DNA from: Agrobacterium tumefaciens str. B6
GTDB taxonomy: Bacteria; Pseudomonadota; Alphaproteobacteria; Rhizobiales; Rhizobiaceae
Assembly: GCF_001541315.1 (NCBI RefSeq)
Contig: NZ_LMVK01000012.1
Location: 1-64,000 of the forward strand
Length of the DNA: 64,000 bases
Reading direction: 5' to 3'
Below, one piece after another: positions 17,966 through 26,610 of this stretch. A program made the translations under genes and the position numbers. The notes below the pieces were generated by a model, which ran no database searches, was not told the DNA's origin, and saw nothing but the letters and a program-made list of their open reading frames with translations. Numbering within the stretch: position 1 is the stretch's first letter; each line of letters opens with the position of its first letter.

Positions 17966-18234
17966 TTCCGCTTCGCGGCTTTCGCAGCATCAAGTTTCTT
18001 TTGCATCATCGAAAGAACATCGTCGGTGCTATAATAAATGCCGGTGCGCTCCGCTTCTTCGAGTGACGCCAGCCCGCGCGCAATGAATTCCGCCTGCGAT
18101 TTACGGATTTGCACCTGCCTGCGCACGGACTCTTCAACGAAGGAAGAAAGCGTCTCGCCTTCCTTCAGCACGCTTTCAGCAGCCTCGCGAAAATCCGCCG
18201 TCACCCGCAGCGAAGGGATCGTTGCCGTTTTCAT
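17962..18234 (-). CDS. antitoxin of ParE/RelE-type pair
   Basis: This 90-residue protein has an N-terminal ribbon-helix-helix-like segment (TIPSLRVTADFREAAES..TLSSFVEESVRRQV) and a C-terminal tail predicted to wrap the toxin. It resembles the YlcI/YnfO-type RHH antitoxins. ATG 18234 is preferred: the upstream frame to 18387 overlaps the divergent CLC gene and lacks family features. It lies directly upstream of the toxin with a 4-base overlap, the usual antitoxin-first order that allows autorepression. Confidence 0.85.
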   Translation of the reverse strand: MKTATIPSLRVTADFREAAESVLKEGETLSSFVEESVRRQVQIRKSQAEFIARGLASLEEAERTGIYYSTDDVLSMMQKKLDAAKAAKRK

Positions 18235-18385
18235 ATCTACGTCTCCGTGCGTTGCAATTGCGACGCAAAGAATGCGCCGATGGGGGCGACCTGTCAAATG
18301 CAAAACCTTGCAATCACGTCCGGGGAGGCAGATAAACGGGCATCCCGCCCGAGAAACAATACCGAAATCACAGATCTGGACCGCC

Positions 18386-19729
18386 ATGCCCGTCGACTAC
18401 AAAAAGCTGAAGATGCTCCGCCGTTCCCGTGTCGTGTGGGGTTCATGGCGGGTGTGGAGGCCGAGGGCGGTTTTCTGGATTGGCGCGATCGCTGTCGGCC
18501 TTATCAGCGTCGGCTTTGCATGGCTTGCGGATCGGGCCCAGCACCTTTTCTTCGCGGCGACATCATCGGGTGAATGGGCGTTTCTGCTGCCGCTCATAAT
18601 CACGCCGCTCGGCTTCACCCTGTGCGCATGGCTTGCGATCACGGTCTTTCCCAATGCCGGCGGTAGCGGCATTCCCCAGGCCATCGCCGCCCGGCACCTG
18701 CGGGATGATGCGGACCGTTCGCGGCTTCTGTCGCTGAAACTCGCTTTCGGTAAGGTGGTACTGACGGTTGCCGGCCTACTCTCCGGCGCCTCCATCGGCC
18801 GAGAGGGGCCGACGGTGCAGGTCGGGGCTTCGATCATGCTACAGGCGGCGCGCTGGGGCGGCATGGCGCAGGCAAAGGGTCTCATCCTCGCGGGATCGGC
18901 GGCGGGCATCGCGGCGGCGTTCAACACGCCGCTGGCCGGCATCGTCTTTGCCATCGAGGAGATGAGCAAGACCTATGAATCCCGCGCCAACGGCCTTGTG
19001 CTGACCGCCGTCATCCTGTCGGGCCTCGCCTCGCTGGCGCTGGTCGGCAGCTATACCTATTTCGGCACCAGCTCCGTCATGGCGAAAACGACGATGGACT
19101 GGCTGCTGGTGTTGATCTGCGGTGTCGGCGGCGGCGCATTTGGTGCGCTGTTCAGCGCCGCGGCCCTGCGACTGTCCGCCCGTATCAGGCGTTTTGCCCA
19201 GACCATGCCGCTGAAGCGGATGCTGGCCGTGGCGGCAGCCTGCGGCCTTGCCTCTGCGGCAATCGGAATAGCGTCTGGAGGCGCGACATTCGGAACCGGC
19301 TATGAACAGGCACGCGCCACAATCGAGGGTGAGGCCGCACCGGCATTCTTCTTCATCGAAAAACTGGCGGCGACCTTTCTGGCAATGATGTCAGGCATCC
19401 CGGGCGGCATCTTTGCGCCCTCGCTGTCGGTGGGCGCGGGTTTCGGCAGCACCATGGCCACCTTGCTCGGCACCAGCATCGGCCTTGGCGCGATCGTCGG
19501 CATGGCGGGTTATCTTGCCGGCGTGGTGCAGGCGCCGATGACGGCCTTTGTCATCATCCTTGAAATGACCGGTAATCATGAAGGCGTCATGCCCATCATG
19601 GCTGCATCGATGCTGGGATATCTGACATCGCGGCTTTTCTCCCGCGAGCCGCTTTATCATGGCCTGTCGCGGGTCTTCATCGCCCAGAGCATCCGCGCCA
19701 GACGCGCCGCTCAGGCCAGCGAAATGTAA
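18386..19729 (+). CDS. CLC-family chloride/proton antiporter
   Basis: This is an inner-membrane CLC protein of 447 residues. All three selectivity motifs are visible: GSGIP (93-97), GREGP (138-142) with gating Glu140, and GGIFAP (about 333-338). A Glu at about 192 in FAIEEM matches the internal proton-transfer Glu of E. coli ClcA, and the pore Tyr is in EPLYHGL. Together these mark a 2Cl-/H+ exchanger rather than a channel. No C-terminal CBS domains are present. Such exchangers aid acid resistance. The start at 18386 is chosen because the upstream frame overlaps the toxin-antitoxin genes antisense. Confidence 0.92.
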   Translation: MPVDYKKLKMLRRSRVVWGSWRVWRPRAVFWIGAIAVGLISVGFAWLADRAQHLFFAATSSGEWAFLLPLIITPLGFTLCAWLAITVFPNAGGSGIPQAIAARHLRDDADRSRLLSLKLAFGKVVLTVAGLLSGASIGREGPTVQVGASIMLQAARWGGMAQAKGLILAGSAAGIAAAFNTPLAGIVFAIEEMSKTYESRANGLVLTAVILSGLASLALVGSYTYFGTSSVMAKTTMDWLLVLICGVGGGAFGALFSAAALRLSARIRRFAQTMPLKRMLAVAAACGLASAAIGIASGGATFGTGYEQARATIEGEAAPAFFFIEKLAATFLAMMSGIPGGIFAPSLSVGAGFGSTMATLLGTSIGLGAIVGMAGYLAGVVQAPMTAFVIILEMTGNHEGVMPIMAASMLGYLTSRLFSREPLYHGLSRVFIAQSIRARRAAQASEM

Positions 19730-19733
19730 CGGC

Positions 19734-20531
19734 TTAGGCGCGGATGCCCGCCACGCCGAAATAACCGAGCCCCGGTATCTTCACACCGGGCCGGCCAAAA
19801 TCGATGCCGGCGACCAGGCCGAGAAAGTTGACCTCAAAACCGCTGCGGGCACCTGCCGAAATACCGAACAACCCGCCCAGCGAAACGCTCGCATCCTTCC
19901 AGTCGTCGGCGATGTGGTAAAACGCACCGTCCGGCAGGTAGTCGCGCCCCACCGCGTCCGGCGGCAGCACGACGCCCAGTTCCGGCACGCTGCGCAGCAC
20001 ATGGGCGACGAAGGTGTTGGAGTTGGGGCCGGGATAGATGCGATAGCCGCCCGGCCGACCATAGGGGTAATCGGCAATCGCCTTTTCGATTTTCGGGATC
20101 AGCTTTTCCGCTTCCGCGCCGTGAATGGCCACCACCTGGCGCGGCATGTTGGAATACCAGTAGGCGTCCGCTGCATAACCATTATGGCGGATCGGCGTGC
20201 CCCAGCCCACCTTGTCGTAACGGTCATAGGTCGCAGCACCGGGCTTTTTCAGCACGACCCAGGCATGGCTGGCGACGGACCCCTTGAAGCCACCGGTCAT
20301 GGCGGAAAAGACGTAGACCGCGGCTTCTCTGTCGCTCGACGCCACCGGCAGCATGCCGGAGGACGACCATCTTGCGGCGTTCCAGCCGCGCGGATGGTCC
20401 TTCATGGCCCATAGCCCCGCCGATGCCAGTGCCGGCAGCAGATAGATAATGGCAATCGCCAGCAGCAGACGTTTTGCAAATTTCACTGACAGCCCCGTGC
20501 ATCGAAAAATCAATTGCGGTATCAACGACAT
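19734..20531 (-). CDS. DUF3750-family membrane-anchored protein
   Basis: The 265-residue protein has one N-terminal membrane helix (AKRLLLAIAIIYLLPALASAG) and a periplasmic domain. Within it HAWVVLKK, WGTPIRHNGYAAD and GPNSNTFVAHVLRSVPELG resemble DUF3750, a conserved family of unknown function. The SNTF and HAW segments suggest an NlpC/P60-like Cys-free fold, but I cannot confirm that. The ATG at 20531 is used because an earlier in-frame start would overlap the divergent asparaginase gene. It converges with the CLC gene, leaving 4 bases. Confidence 0.75.
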   Translation of the reverse strand: MSLIPQLIFRCTGLSVKFAKRLLLAIAIIYLLPALASAGLWAMKDHPRGWNAARWSSSGMLPVASSDREAAVYVFSAMTGGFKGSVASHAWVVLKKPGAATYDRYDKVGWGTPIRHNGYAADAYWYSNMPRQVVAIHGAEAEKLIPKIEKAIADYPYGRPGGYRIYPGPNSNTFVAHVLRSVPELGVVLPPDAVGRDYLPDGAFYHIADDWKDASVSLGGLFGISAGARSGFEVNFLGLVAGIDFGRPGVKIPGLGYFGVAGIRA

Positions 20532-20559
20532 AAAATCAGAATTTTTTGAGGCTGAGAGA

Positions 20560-21558
20560 ATGAACAATTCCGTTACCGTCGAAGTCACCAGGGGCAATCT
20601 CGTCGAAAGCCGCCATCAGGGTCTTGTCGTGGTGGTGGATGGTGATGGCGGCGTGCTGTTTTCGTCTGGTGATATCGAGCGCGGCATCTTCCCGCGTTCC
20701 GCCTGCAAGGCCATGCAGGCGCTGCCGCTGGTGGAAAGTGGTGCTGCGGATGCCTATGGTTTCGGTAACCGCGAACTCGCATTCGCCTGTTCGTCCCATT
20801 CCGGCGAGGACGCGCATGTGGAACTCGCCGCTTCGATGCTTGCGAAGGCGGGCAGGGATGTGGATACGCTGGAATGTGGCGCACACTGGTCTTCGGACCA
20901 GAAAACCATCATCCATCAGGCTCGTACACTGGAAAAGCCGACAGCGCTGCATAATAATTGCTCCGGCAAACATTCCGGTTTCATCTGCGCCTGTTGCCAC
21001 ACCGGCACCGATCCCAGGGGCTATGTCGGTTACGATCACCCGCTGCAGCGGGAAATCCGCGCCACGATGGAAAGCCTGACGGGTGCTGCTCTCGGCCAGG
21101 ACAATTGCGGCGTGGATGGCTGCTCCATCCCCACCTATGCCGTACCGCTCAAAGGGCTGGCGCATGGTTTCGCGAAGATGGCGACGGGCAGGGGGCTGGA
21201 AGCGGGTCGTGCGACAGCGTCGCGCCGTCTCATCGAGGCCTGCATGGCAGAACCCTTTTATGTGGCGGGCACCGGCCGCGCCTGCACGAGGCTGATGCAG
21301 ATCGCGCCGGGAAAAATCTTCGCAAAGACCGGCGCGGAGGGCGTTTTCGTCGCCGCCCTGCCGGAAAAGGGTATCGCCATGGCGGTGAAATGCGAAGACG
21401 GTACGACACGCGCGGCCGAAGCCGTGGTATCCGCACTGCTCGCCCGCTATTTCGATGAAGGCAGCGCCGAGCAGCAGGCGCTGAGCAGCATGGCGAACCG
21501 GCAGATGCGCAACTGGAACGGCATCCACGTCGGCGATGTCAGAGTCGTCGGGCTCTAA
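20560..21558 (+). CDS. L-asparaginase, Rhizobium etli ReAV-type (class 3)
   Basis: This enzyme is predicted to hydrolyse L-asparagine to aspartate and ammonia. The 332-residue protein belongs to the asparaginase_II family, unrelated to E. coli AnsA/AnsB. Residues known to matter in R. etli ReAV are present: the S47-x2-K50 tandem (PRSACK), Ser79 (CSSHS), the zinc-site residues C134 and K137 (NNCSGKHSG) and C188 (DNCGVDGC), and K256 in FAKTGAEG. ATG 20560 follows GAGAG. The gene is divergent from the DUF3750 gene. No ans regulator or permease is adjacent. Confidence 0.9.
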   Translation: MNNSVTVEVTRGNLVESRHQGLVVVVDGDGGVLFSSGDIERGIFPRSACKAMQALPLVESGAADAYGFGNRELAFACSSHSGEDAHVELAASMLAKAGRDVDTLECGAHWSSDQKTIIHQARTLEKPTALHNNCSGKHSGFICACCHTGTDPRGYVGYDHPLQREIRATMESLTGAALGQDNCGVDGCSIPTYAVPLKGLAHGFAKMATGRGLEAGRATASRRLIEACMAEPFYVAGTGRACTRLMQIAPGKIFAKTGAEGVFVAALPEKGIAMAVKCEDGTTRAAEAVVSALLARYFDEGSAEQQALSSMANRQMRNWNGIHVGDVRVVGL

Positions 21559-21692
21559 ATAACCTTTGACGCGGCCGGTTGCCGGCACGATGATGACGTG
21601 CCCTGTATGTGACGGCCATCCCACGGCCGCCGCGGGCCGGCGTCCGCATGAGGAAGAAACGGGCGCTTCATTGCTTTGGAGGTCGCATATCC

Positions 21693-22313
21693 ATGTTCAC
21701 ACTGTTCTTCTCCCCCGGTTCCTGTTCTCGCGCCAGCCATATCGTGCTTGAGGAATCCGGCCTGCCTTACAAGGCCCATCGCGTCAATTTCGCGGAGGGC
21801 GAGCAACGCTCCGAGGCATTTTTAAAGATCAATCCCAAGGGCCGCGTGCCGGCGCTGGCCACCGCAAGCGGCGTGCTGACGGAGACGCCCGCCATTCTCG
21901 CCTTTATCGCCCAGATGGCGCCTGAAAAGAAGCTCGCGCCGCTCGATGATCCCTTCGAATTCGCGTTGATGCAGTCCTTCAACGCCTTCATTTCTTCGAC
22001 CGTGCATGTCGCCCATGCGCATGGCCGGCGCGGCAGCCGCTGGGCGAATGAGGATAGCTCGCTGGCCGATATGAAGGCGAAAGTGCCGCAGACCATGGGC
22101 GAGTGCTTCGAACTGATCGAGCACGGCATGCTGCACGGCCCATGGGTTCTTGGTACGGCCTATTCGGTTGCCGATCCCTATCTTTTCGTCATGTCCGGCT
22201 GGCTGGAAAGCGATGGCGTGGATATTGCCCGTTTCCCGAAGGTGCATGACCACTTCCGCCGCATGAGCGACCGCCCGGCGGTGCAGCGGGCGCTTGCGGG
22301 GGAGAGGGGCTGA
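21693..22313 (+). CDS. glutathione S-transferase family protein
   Basis: The 206-residue protein has a thioredoxin-fold N-terminal domain (MFTLFFSPGSCSRASHIVLEES) and an all-helical C-terminal domain. SPGSCSRA places Ser/Cys residues where beta-class bacterial GSTs bind glutathione, and TETPAILAFI is the conserved cis-Pro/ES-loop region. The ATG at 21693 has TTGGAGGTCGC upstream. It stands alone after the asparaginase gene. The substrate is unknown; detoxification or a maleylacetoacetate-like isomerisation is possible. Confidence 0.85.
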   Translation: MFTLFFSPGSCSRASHIVLEESGLPYKAHRVNFAEGEQRSEAFLKINPKGRVPALATASGVLTETPAILAFIAQMAPEKKLAPLDDPFEFALMQSFNAFISSTVHVAHAHGRRGSRWANEDSSLADMKAKVPQTMGECFELIEHGMLHGPWVLGTAYSVADPYLFVMSGWLESDGVDIARFPKVHDHFRRMSDRPAVQRALAGERG

Positions 22314-22341
22314 GAGGCCCCAGCTCGGTCTTGTGGTTGCT

Positions 22342-22375
22342 CCCTCATTTCTGTGACAAGCACAGGAATGAGGGC
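22342..22375. repeat. solo arm hairpin of the mosaic repeat
   Basis: CCCTCATTTCTGTG and CACAGGAATGAGGG form a near-perfect inverted repeat matching the arms of copy 1, without the core. It lies between the convergent GST genes and may act as a terminator. Confidence 0.75.
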
Positions 22376-22406
22376 AGAGAGACACGCTGGCGGAGTGTTC
22401 TCCCGC

Positions 22407-23066
22407 TCAGGCCGCCTCGGCCGCGCGGGTATCCCACATCGTCTTGAACGCCGTGCGGGTCTGGCAGCGGTCCAGCCAGGCTTTCAGCGCCGGATGGGCA
22501 TCGAACAGCGGCTTGTGGCCCTGTGCGTAACGAACGATTTCCGCGGCGTTGAGATCGGCCACGGTGAAACGGTCGCCCACCAGGTATTCGTGGCTGGAAA
22601 GGTGCTGCTCCAGCACCCGGAAGGGGCGCTTCAGCAGGCGGGCGGCGACATCGATCACCGCCTTGCCGCTATCGCTTTCCGACAGGCCCTCGGCGATCGC
22701 AGAGGAAATCTTTAGCGAATTGGTTTCGATTTCGGTCGCGGCAAAGAAGGACCATTGCAGCATCGCCGCATCTTCCTTCAAATCGACCGGCGCAAGCGGT
22801 CCGCCATATTTGCGGGCGAGATAGAGGTTGATGGCCATGGATTCGTAAAGCACCATGCCGTCATCCTCGATGCAGGGAATGGTGCCCATCGGGTTGACGG
22901 CCAGAAAATCCGGGGACAGCGTGTTGAGCGGCGCATCCGCAGCCAGCGGATCGGCAAGACGGCGGGCCTGTATGACCGGCACATGTTTGAATTCTATGCC
23001 GAGTTCCCCTGCCAGCCACAACGTGCGCGTGGCGCGGGAACGGTAGACACCGTAAATCGTCAACAT
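22407..23066 (-). CDS. glutathione S-transferase family protein
   Basis: The 219-residue protein has an N-terminal GST fold ([23 protein letters not shown]) with the cis-Pro in [10 protein letters not shown] and [15 protein letters not shown], and a helical C-terminal domain ending [24 protein letters not shown]. It differs clearly from the GST at 21693 and is not a recent duplicate. Together with the adjacent MarR regulator and exporter it fits a xenobiotic or oxidant response group. It is convergent with the other GST. Confidence 0.85.
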   Translation of the reverse strand: MLTIYGVYRSRATRTLWLAGELGIEFKHVPVIQARRLADPLAADAPLNTLSPDFLAVNPMGTIPCIEDDGMVLYESMAINLYLARKYGGPLAPVDLKEDAAMLQWSFFAATEIETNSLKISSAIAEGLSESDSGKAVIDVAARLLKRPFRVLEQHLSSHEYLVGDRFTVADLNAAEIVRYAQGHKPLFDAHPALKAWLDRCQTRTAFKTMWDTRAAEAA

Positions 23067-23148
23067 CGAAATTACCCCTTCAACCTGTCAGATGGCGGCA
23101 CGTTACGGTCTAGCCCTTTTAAAGTGAAGCTGCGGATCGCAGGGTCAA

Positions 23149-23664
23149 CTATGATTTTTTCTGATCCGTCAGGAGGTCCGTGTCCGGCGACAGCCGGCAT
23201 TCGAAGCGGTCGATGAACCGCTCGAACAGGCGGGCGAAAGTCTCCACATCCTCCGCCGGCCAGCCATCCATTACATCCTCGATGACGCTCATCTTGGTCC
23301 GGCGCATTTCCTGCAAAAGACTGGTGCCGAGCGGCGTGATCTCGACAATGCTGCGGCGGCCGTCTTCCTGGGAAACGCCGCGTTTCAGCAGGCCGCGCCC
23401 GACCATATCCGCCACCACACGGCTGCCCCGCGAGGGATCGATGCGCATGCCCTCGGCAATCGCACCCACGGTAACGTCGCCTTCCGCCCGGCGCAGAATG
23501 TCGAGCACGTCGATATGGGAAAGTTCCAGACCCGGAGCGAGCTTGGCAAGCGCCATGCGGCCGATGATGCGGCGGCCGATCATGATGCGCATGCGCGTCA
23601 TCGTATTGCCGATCCGCTTGATGTCCTCAGGCAGATCCTCGTTCCAGTTTTCCTCAGTCGCCAC
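23149..23664 (-). CDS. MarR-family transcriptional regulator
   Basis: This 171-residue MarR-type winged-helix protein has the recognition region GAIAEGMRIDPSRGSRVVADMVGRG and the wing RGVSQEDGRRSIVEIT. The start is GTG at 23664 with an AAGGGA sequence upstream. It lies divergent from the DHA2 exporter, the usual arrangement for a MarR repressor of an efflux pump. An imperfect inverted repeat, GCATAGATGTC (23715-23725) and GACATATATATGC (23740-23752), sits in the shared promoter region. The nearby GST may belong to the same regulon. Confidence 0.88.
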   Translation of the reverse strand: MATEENWNEDLPEDIKRIGNTMTRMRIMIGRRIIGRMALAKLAPGLELSHIDVLDILRRAEGDVTVGAIAEGMRIDPSRGSRVVADMVGRGLLKRGVSQEDGRRSIVEITPLGTSLLQEMRRTKMSVIEDVMDGWPAEDVETFARLFERFIDRFECRLSPDTDLLTDQKKS

Positions 23665-23714
23665 GCTTCATCGTCCCTTTCGATGCAATTTCCCGATCAC
23701 ATTTAGCGGCATTA

Positions 23715-23752
23715 GCATAGATGTCAAAAACTTGCCATTGACATATATATGC
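23715..23752. promoter_or_regulatory. imperfect dyad between marR and the DHA2 exporter
   Basis: GCATAGATGTC and GACATATATATGC are inverted relative to each other, with a two-base size difference. They lie in the divergent promoter region and are candidate MarR binding sites. Confidence 0.35.
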
Positions 23753-23805
23753 TGATAGCACACAAATTGCCGCAGTAAAACCGCCGTAAGCCAACGAGAT
23801 TTTTC

Positions 23806-25335
23806 ATGGATATGTCCACCGCCCCCGTGGCGTCGCTTGTGTCGGATCATCGGCGCAGGCTCATCGTCTTTCTGTTTCTGATGCTGGCCATGTTCATGGC
23901 GACCCTCGACAACCAGATCGTATCCACAGCACTGCCCACCATCGTCGGTGAATTCGGCGCGCTGGAGCGTTTCGGCTGGATCGGCTCGGCCTATCTTCTG
24001 GCGACCAGCGCGGTCATGCCGGTTTATGGCAAGCTCGGTGATCTGTTCGGCCGCAAATATGTGATGATCGCAGCGGTTGTCATCTTCACGCTCGGCTCGC
24101 TGGCCTGCGGGCTGGCCTGGTCGATGGATTCGCTGATTGCGGCCCGCGTGCTGCAGGGGCTTGGCGGCGGCGGCATCATGGTATCGATCTTTTCCGTCAA
24201 TGCGGATCTGTTCGAACCGCGCGAGCGCGCCCGTTACCAGAGCTATTCCAGCCTCACCATCATGGCGTCTGGCAGTGTCGGCCCGATCCTCGGCGGCACG
24301 ATGAGCGACCTGTTCGGCTGGCGGTCGATCTTCCTCATCAACCTGCCGCTCGGCATTATCGTCATTGCAGGTCTGGCGCTGATGCTGCCCTATCGCCGTC
24401 CGGCCCGCCAGCCGAAGATCGATTATCTCGGCGCGGTCCTCTTGGCGGCCACCATTGCCAGCGTGGTCTTCTGGGCAGACAGCAGCGAATTGTTCGGCTC
24501 GCTGATCGCAGGCCCCAGTCTCGGCATCATCGCTTTCGCCGTCATCGCCGCTTTCCTCTGGGTGCAGGTGGAACGCCGCGCGCCGGAACCCGTCGTGCCG
24601 CTCAGGCTCTTCAAGGACAGCACCTTTCCGCTCTTGATGATCGTTTCGCTGACCAGCGGCGGCATCGGTATCGGCATGGTCAATTATTACGCCCTGTTCC
24701 TGCAGACCACGACCGGCCTTTCGCCTTCCCATGCCGGCCTGTTCTTCATCGCCGTCACCGGCGGCATCGTCATGGGTTCGCTTTCAGCCGGGCGGCTGAT
24801 TTCGATCACCGGCGTCTACAAGCCCTTCTCGGTGGCGGGTCTCACCATCAACCTCATCGCCATGCTGCTCTTCACGCAGATGCATGCAGGAACGCCGCTT
24901 CCCCTGATCGCCGCGTTGATGCTGGTGCAGGGTTTCGCCGTTGGCCTCGGCCAGCAGGCGCCGATCATCGGCGTGCAGAATTCCGCGCCCAAGGCGGATA
25001 TAGGTGCGGCGAGCGGCGCGGTGACGCTGACCCGCATGGGCGGCGCGGCCATCGCCATCTCGGTCTATGGCGCCATCGTATCATCGAGCCTCAGGGGCGT
25101 GGCCGTCGATATTCCCGGTGTCGGCAAGATCGAGGAGCTGACGCCGAAAATCCTCTCCGAACTTCCCGCCGCCTCACAGGCCGCAGTCGCCTCGCTTTAT
25201 TCGGATGCCTTCACTCCACTCTTTTTCGCAGCGGCCGCGACCGCCGCCATCGGCCTTGCGGCGGCGCTGATGCTGAAGCCGGTGCGGTTGCCAGCAGCGG
25301 TGCAGGCAAAGCCGGCGGAAGAGGCGGCGGAGTAG
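23806..25335 (+). CDS. MFS drug exporter, DHA2 (EmrB/QacA) family
   Basis: This inner-membrane drug:H+ antiporter of 509 residues has about 14 hydrophobic spans. DHA2 motif D1 appears as LDNQIVSTALPTIVGEF in the first span, and motif A as GKLGDLFGRK between spans 2 and 3. The export direction and toxic-compound role follow from the family; the substrate is unknown. Start codons at 23806 and 23812 (Met-Asp-Met) are both possible, neither with a strong ribosome binding site. It is divergent from its probable MarR repressor. No EmrA-type membrane-fusion partner is adjacent. Confidence 0.9.
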   Translation: MDMSTAPVASLVSDHRRRLIVFLFLMLAMFMATLDNQIVSTALPTIVGEFGALERFGWIGSAYLLATSAVMPVYGKLGDLFGRKYVMIAAVVIFTLGSLACGLAWSMDSLIAARVLQGLGGGGIMVSIFSVNADLFEPRERARYQSYSSLTIMASGSVGPILGGTMSDLFGWRSIFLINLPLGIIVIAGLALMLPYRRPARQPKIDYLGAVLLAATIASVVFWADSSELFGSLIAGPSLGIIAFAVIAAFLWVQVERRAPEPVVPLRLFKDSTFPLLMIVSLTSGGIGIGMVNYYALFLQTTTGLSPSHAGLFFIAVTGGIVMGSLSAGRLISITGVYKPFSVAGLTINLIAMLLFTQMHAGTPLPLIAALMLVQGFAVGLGQQAPIIGVQNSAPKADIGAASGAVTLTRMGGAAIAISVYGAIVSSSLRGVAVDIPGVGKIEELTPKILSELPAASQAAVASLYSDAFTPLFFAAAATAAIGLAAALMLKPVRLPAAVQAKPAEEAAE

Positions 25336-25377
25336 GCAGGTAGGCAGTTGTGAACGCTGGTTTTGTGCTGAAACCTC

Positions 25378-25497
25378 TCCTCCGTCATACCGGCCTTGTG
25401 CCGGTATCCAGTCAGCCCAAGTCCTTGGGCTGAGAGCTCTTCCCGCCGCGCAGACGCGCGGCTGCTAGATTCCGGCTCAAGGCCGGAATGACGGGAG
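25378..25497. repeat. mosaic palindromic repeat, copy 3
   Basis: Same arms (GTCATACCGGCC...GGTAT) and same core orientation as copy 2: CAGCCCAAGTCCTTGGGCTG, then GCTCTTCCCGCC and GCGCAGACGCGCG. It lies between the DHA2 exporter and the exonuclease gene. Confidence 0.85.
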
Positions 25498-25592
25498 ATG
25501 CTTGCTAAACAAAAACACCGCCACTGGAAATTTAACGCCCGTTCCGCGTTATTCTCGCAGCACTTTACATTCGCGCGGGCGGCCCTATCTCA

Positions 25593-26609
25593 ATGAATAT
25601 GAAGCCGGAACAGCTGTTGAACTCCACGCCCAAGGGTCTTTATTGCCCGGCGGGCGATTTTTATGTCGATCCCGTCCGCCCGGTGGCGCGGGCGCTCATC
25701 ACCCATGGCCATTCCGATCACGCCCGCGCCGGCCATGGCGCGGTGCTGGCCACGCGCCAGACGCTCGATATCATGCGCATCCGCTACGGCGAGGACTTCT
25801 GCGGCAAAGAGCAGGCGGTCGCTTTCGGTGAAACGGTGGATGTCAATGGCGTGACGGTGGGTTTCCATCCGGCGGGCCATGTTCTCGGCTCCGCACAGAT
25901 CTCCGTGGAAATGAACGGCCTGCGCATCGTCGCCTCGGGCGATTACAAGCGCGGCGTCGACCCTACCTGCGCGCCCTTCGAGACGGTGCCATGCGATGTC
26001 TTCATCACAGAGGCCACCTTCGGCCTGCCGGTGTTCCATCATCCGCTGCCGCGGGTGGAAATCGGCAAGCTGCTCACCTCCATCAAACAGTTTCCCGAAC
26101 GCACCCATCTGGTCGGGGCTTATTCGCTGGGCAAGGCGCAGCGCGTCATTCGGCTGCTCCGCGACAACGGTTATTCCGATCCCATCTATATTCACGGCGC
26201 GCTGGCCAGACTTTGCGATTATTATGTCTCTGAGGGTATCGATCTCGGCGATCTGCGCCCCGCGACGCTCGAAAAAAGCGATCCTTGCGCCTTCAAGGGC
26301 GCGATTGTCGTCGGTCCGCCCTCGGCGTTTCAGGAGCGCTGGGCGCGCCGTTTCAACGAGCCGCTGATTGCCTTTGCGTCCGGCTGGATGATGGTGCGGC
26401 AGAGGGCAAAGCAGGGCGGCGTGGAGCTGCCGCTGGTCATATCAGACCATTGCGACTGGCCGGAACTTCTAGAGACGATCAAGGAAATTTCGCCGCAAGC
26501 CGTCTGGGTCACCCATGGCCGTGAGGAGGCGCTGGTGCGCTGGTGCGAATTGCAGGGCATTGCCGCCAAGCCGCTGCATCTTGTCGGTTACGAGGATGAG
26601 GGGGATTGA
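25593..26609 (+). CDS. ligase-associated DNA exonuclease (metallo-beta-lactamase/beta-CASP type)
   Basis: This 338-residue protein has the metal-binding THGHSDHARAGH motif (about 38-49), HPAGHVLGSA and SGDYKRGVDP, as in CPSF73/Pso2-type nucleases. It corresponds to the exonuclease usually encoded beside a bacterial ATP-dependent DNA ligase and thought to trim ends before sealing. It is directly followed by that ligase, with one base between its stop and the ligase ATG. The helicase and phosphoesterase partners often found in the same cluster are absent here. Confidence 0.88.
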   Translation: MNMKPEQLLNSTPKGLYCPAGDFYVDPVRPVARALITHGHSDHARAGHGAVLATRQTLDIMRIRYGEDFCGKEQAVAFGETVDVNGVTVGFHPAGHVLGSAQISVEMNGLRIVASGDYKRGVDPTCAPFETVPCDVFITEATFGLPVFHHPLPRVEIGKLLTSIKQFPERTHLVGAYSLGKAQRVIRLLRDNGYSDPIYIHGALARLCDYYVSEGIDLGDLRPATLEKSDPCAFKGAIVVGPPSAFQERWARRFNEPLIAFASGWMMVRQRAKQGGVELPLVISDHCDWPELLETIKEISPQAVWVTHGREEALVRWCELQGIAAKPLHLVGYEDEGD

Positions 26610-26610
26610 A

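Noticed and set aside
23738-23766. TTGACA as the -35 element of the DHA2 exporter promoter
   Set aside because: No acceptable -10 hexamer lies 16-18 bases downstream; TTGACA overlaps the imperfect dyad and may be part of the operator.
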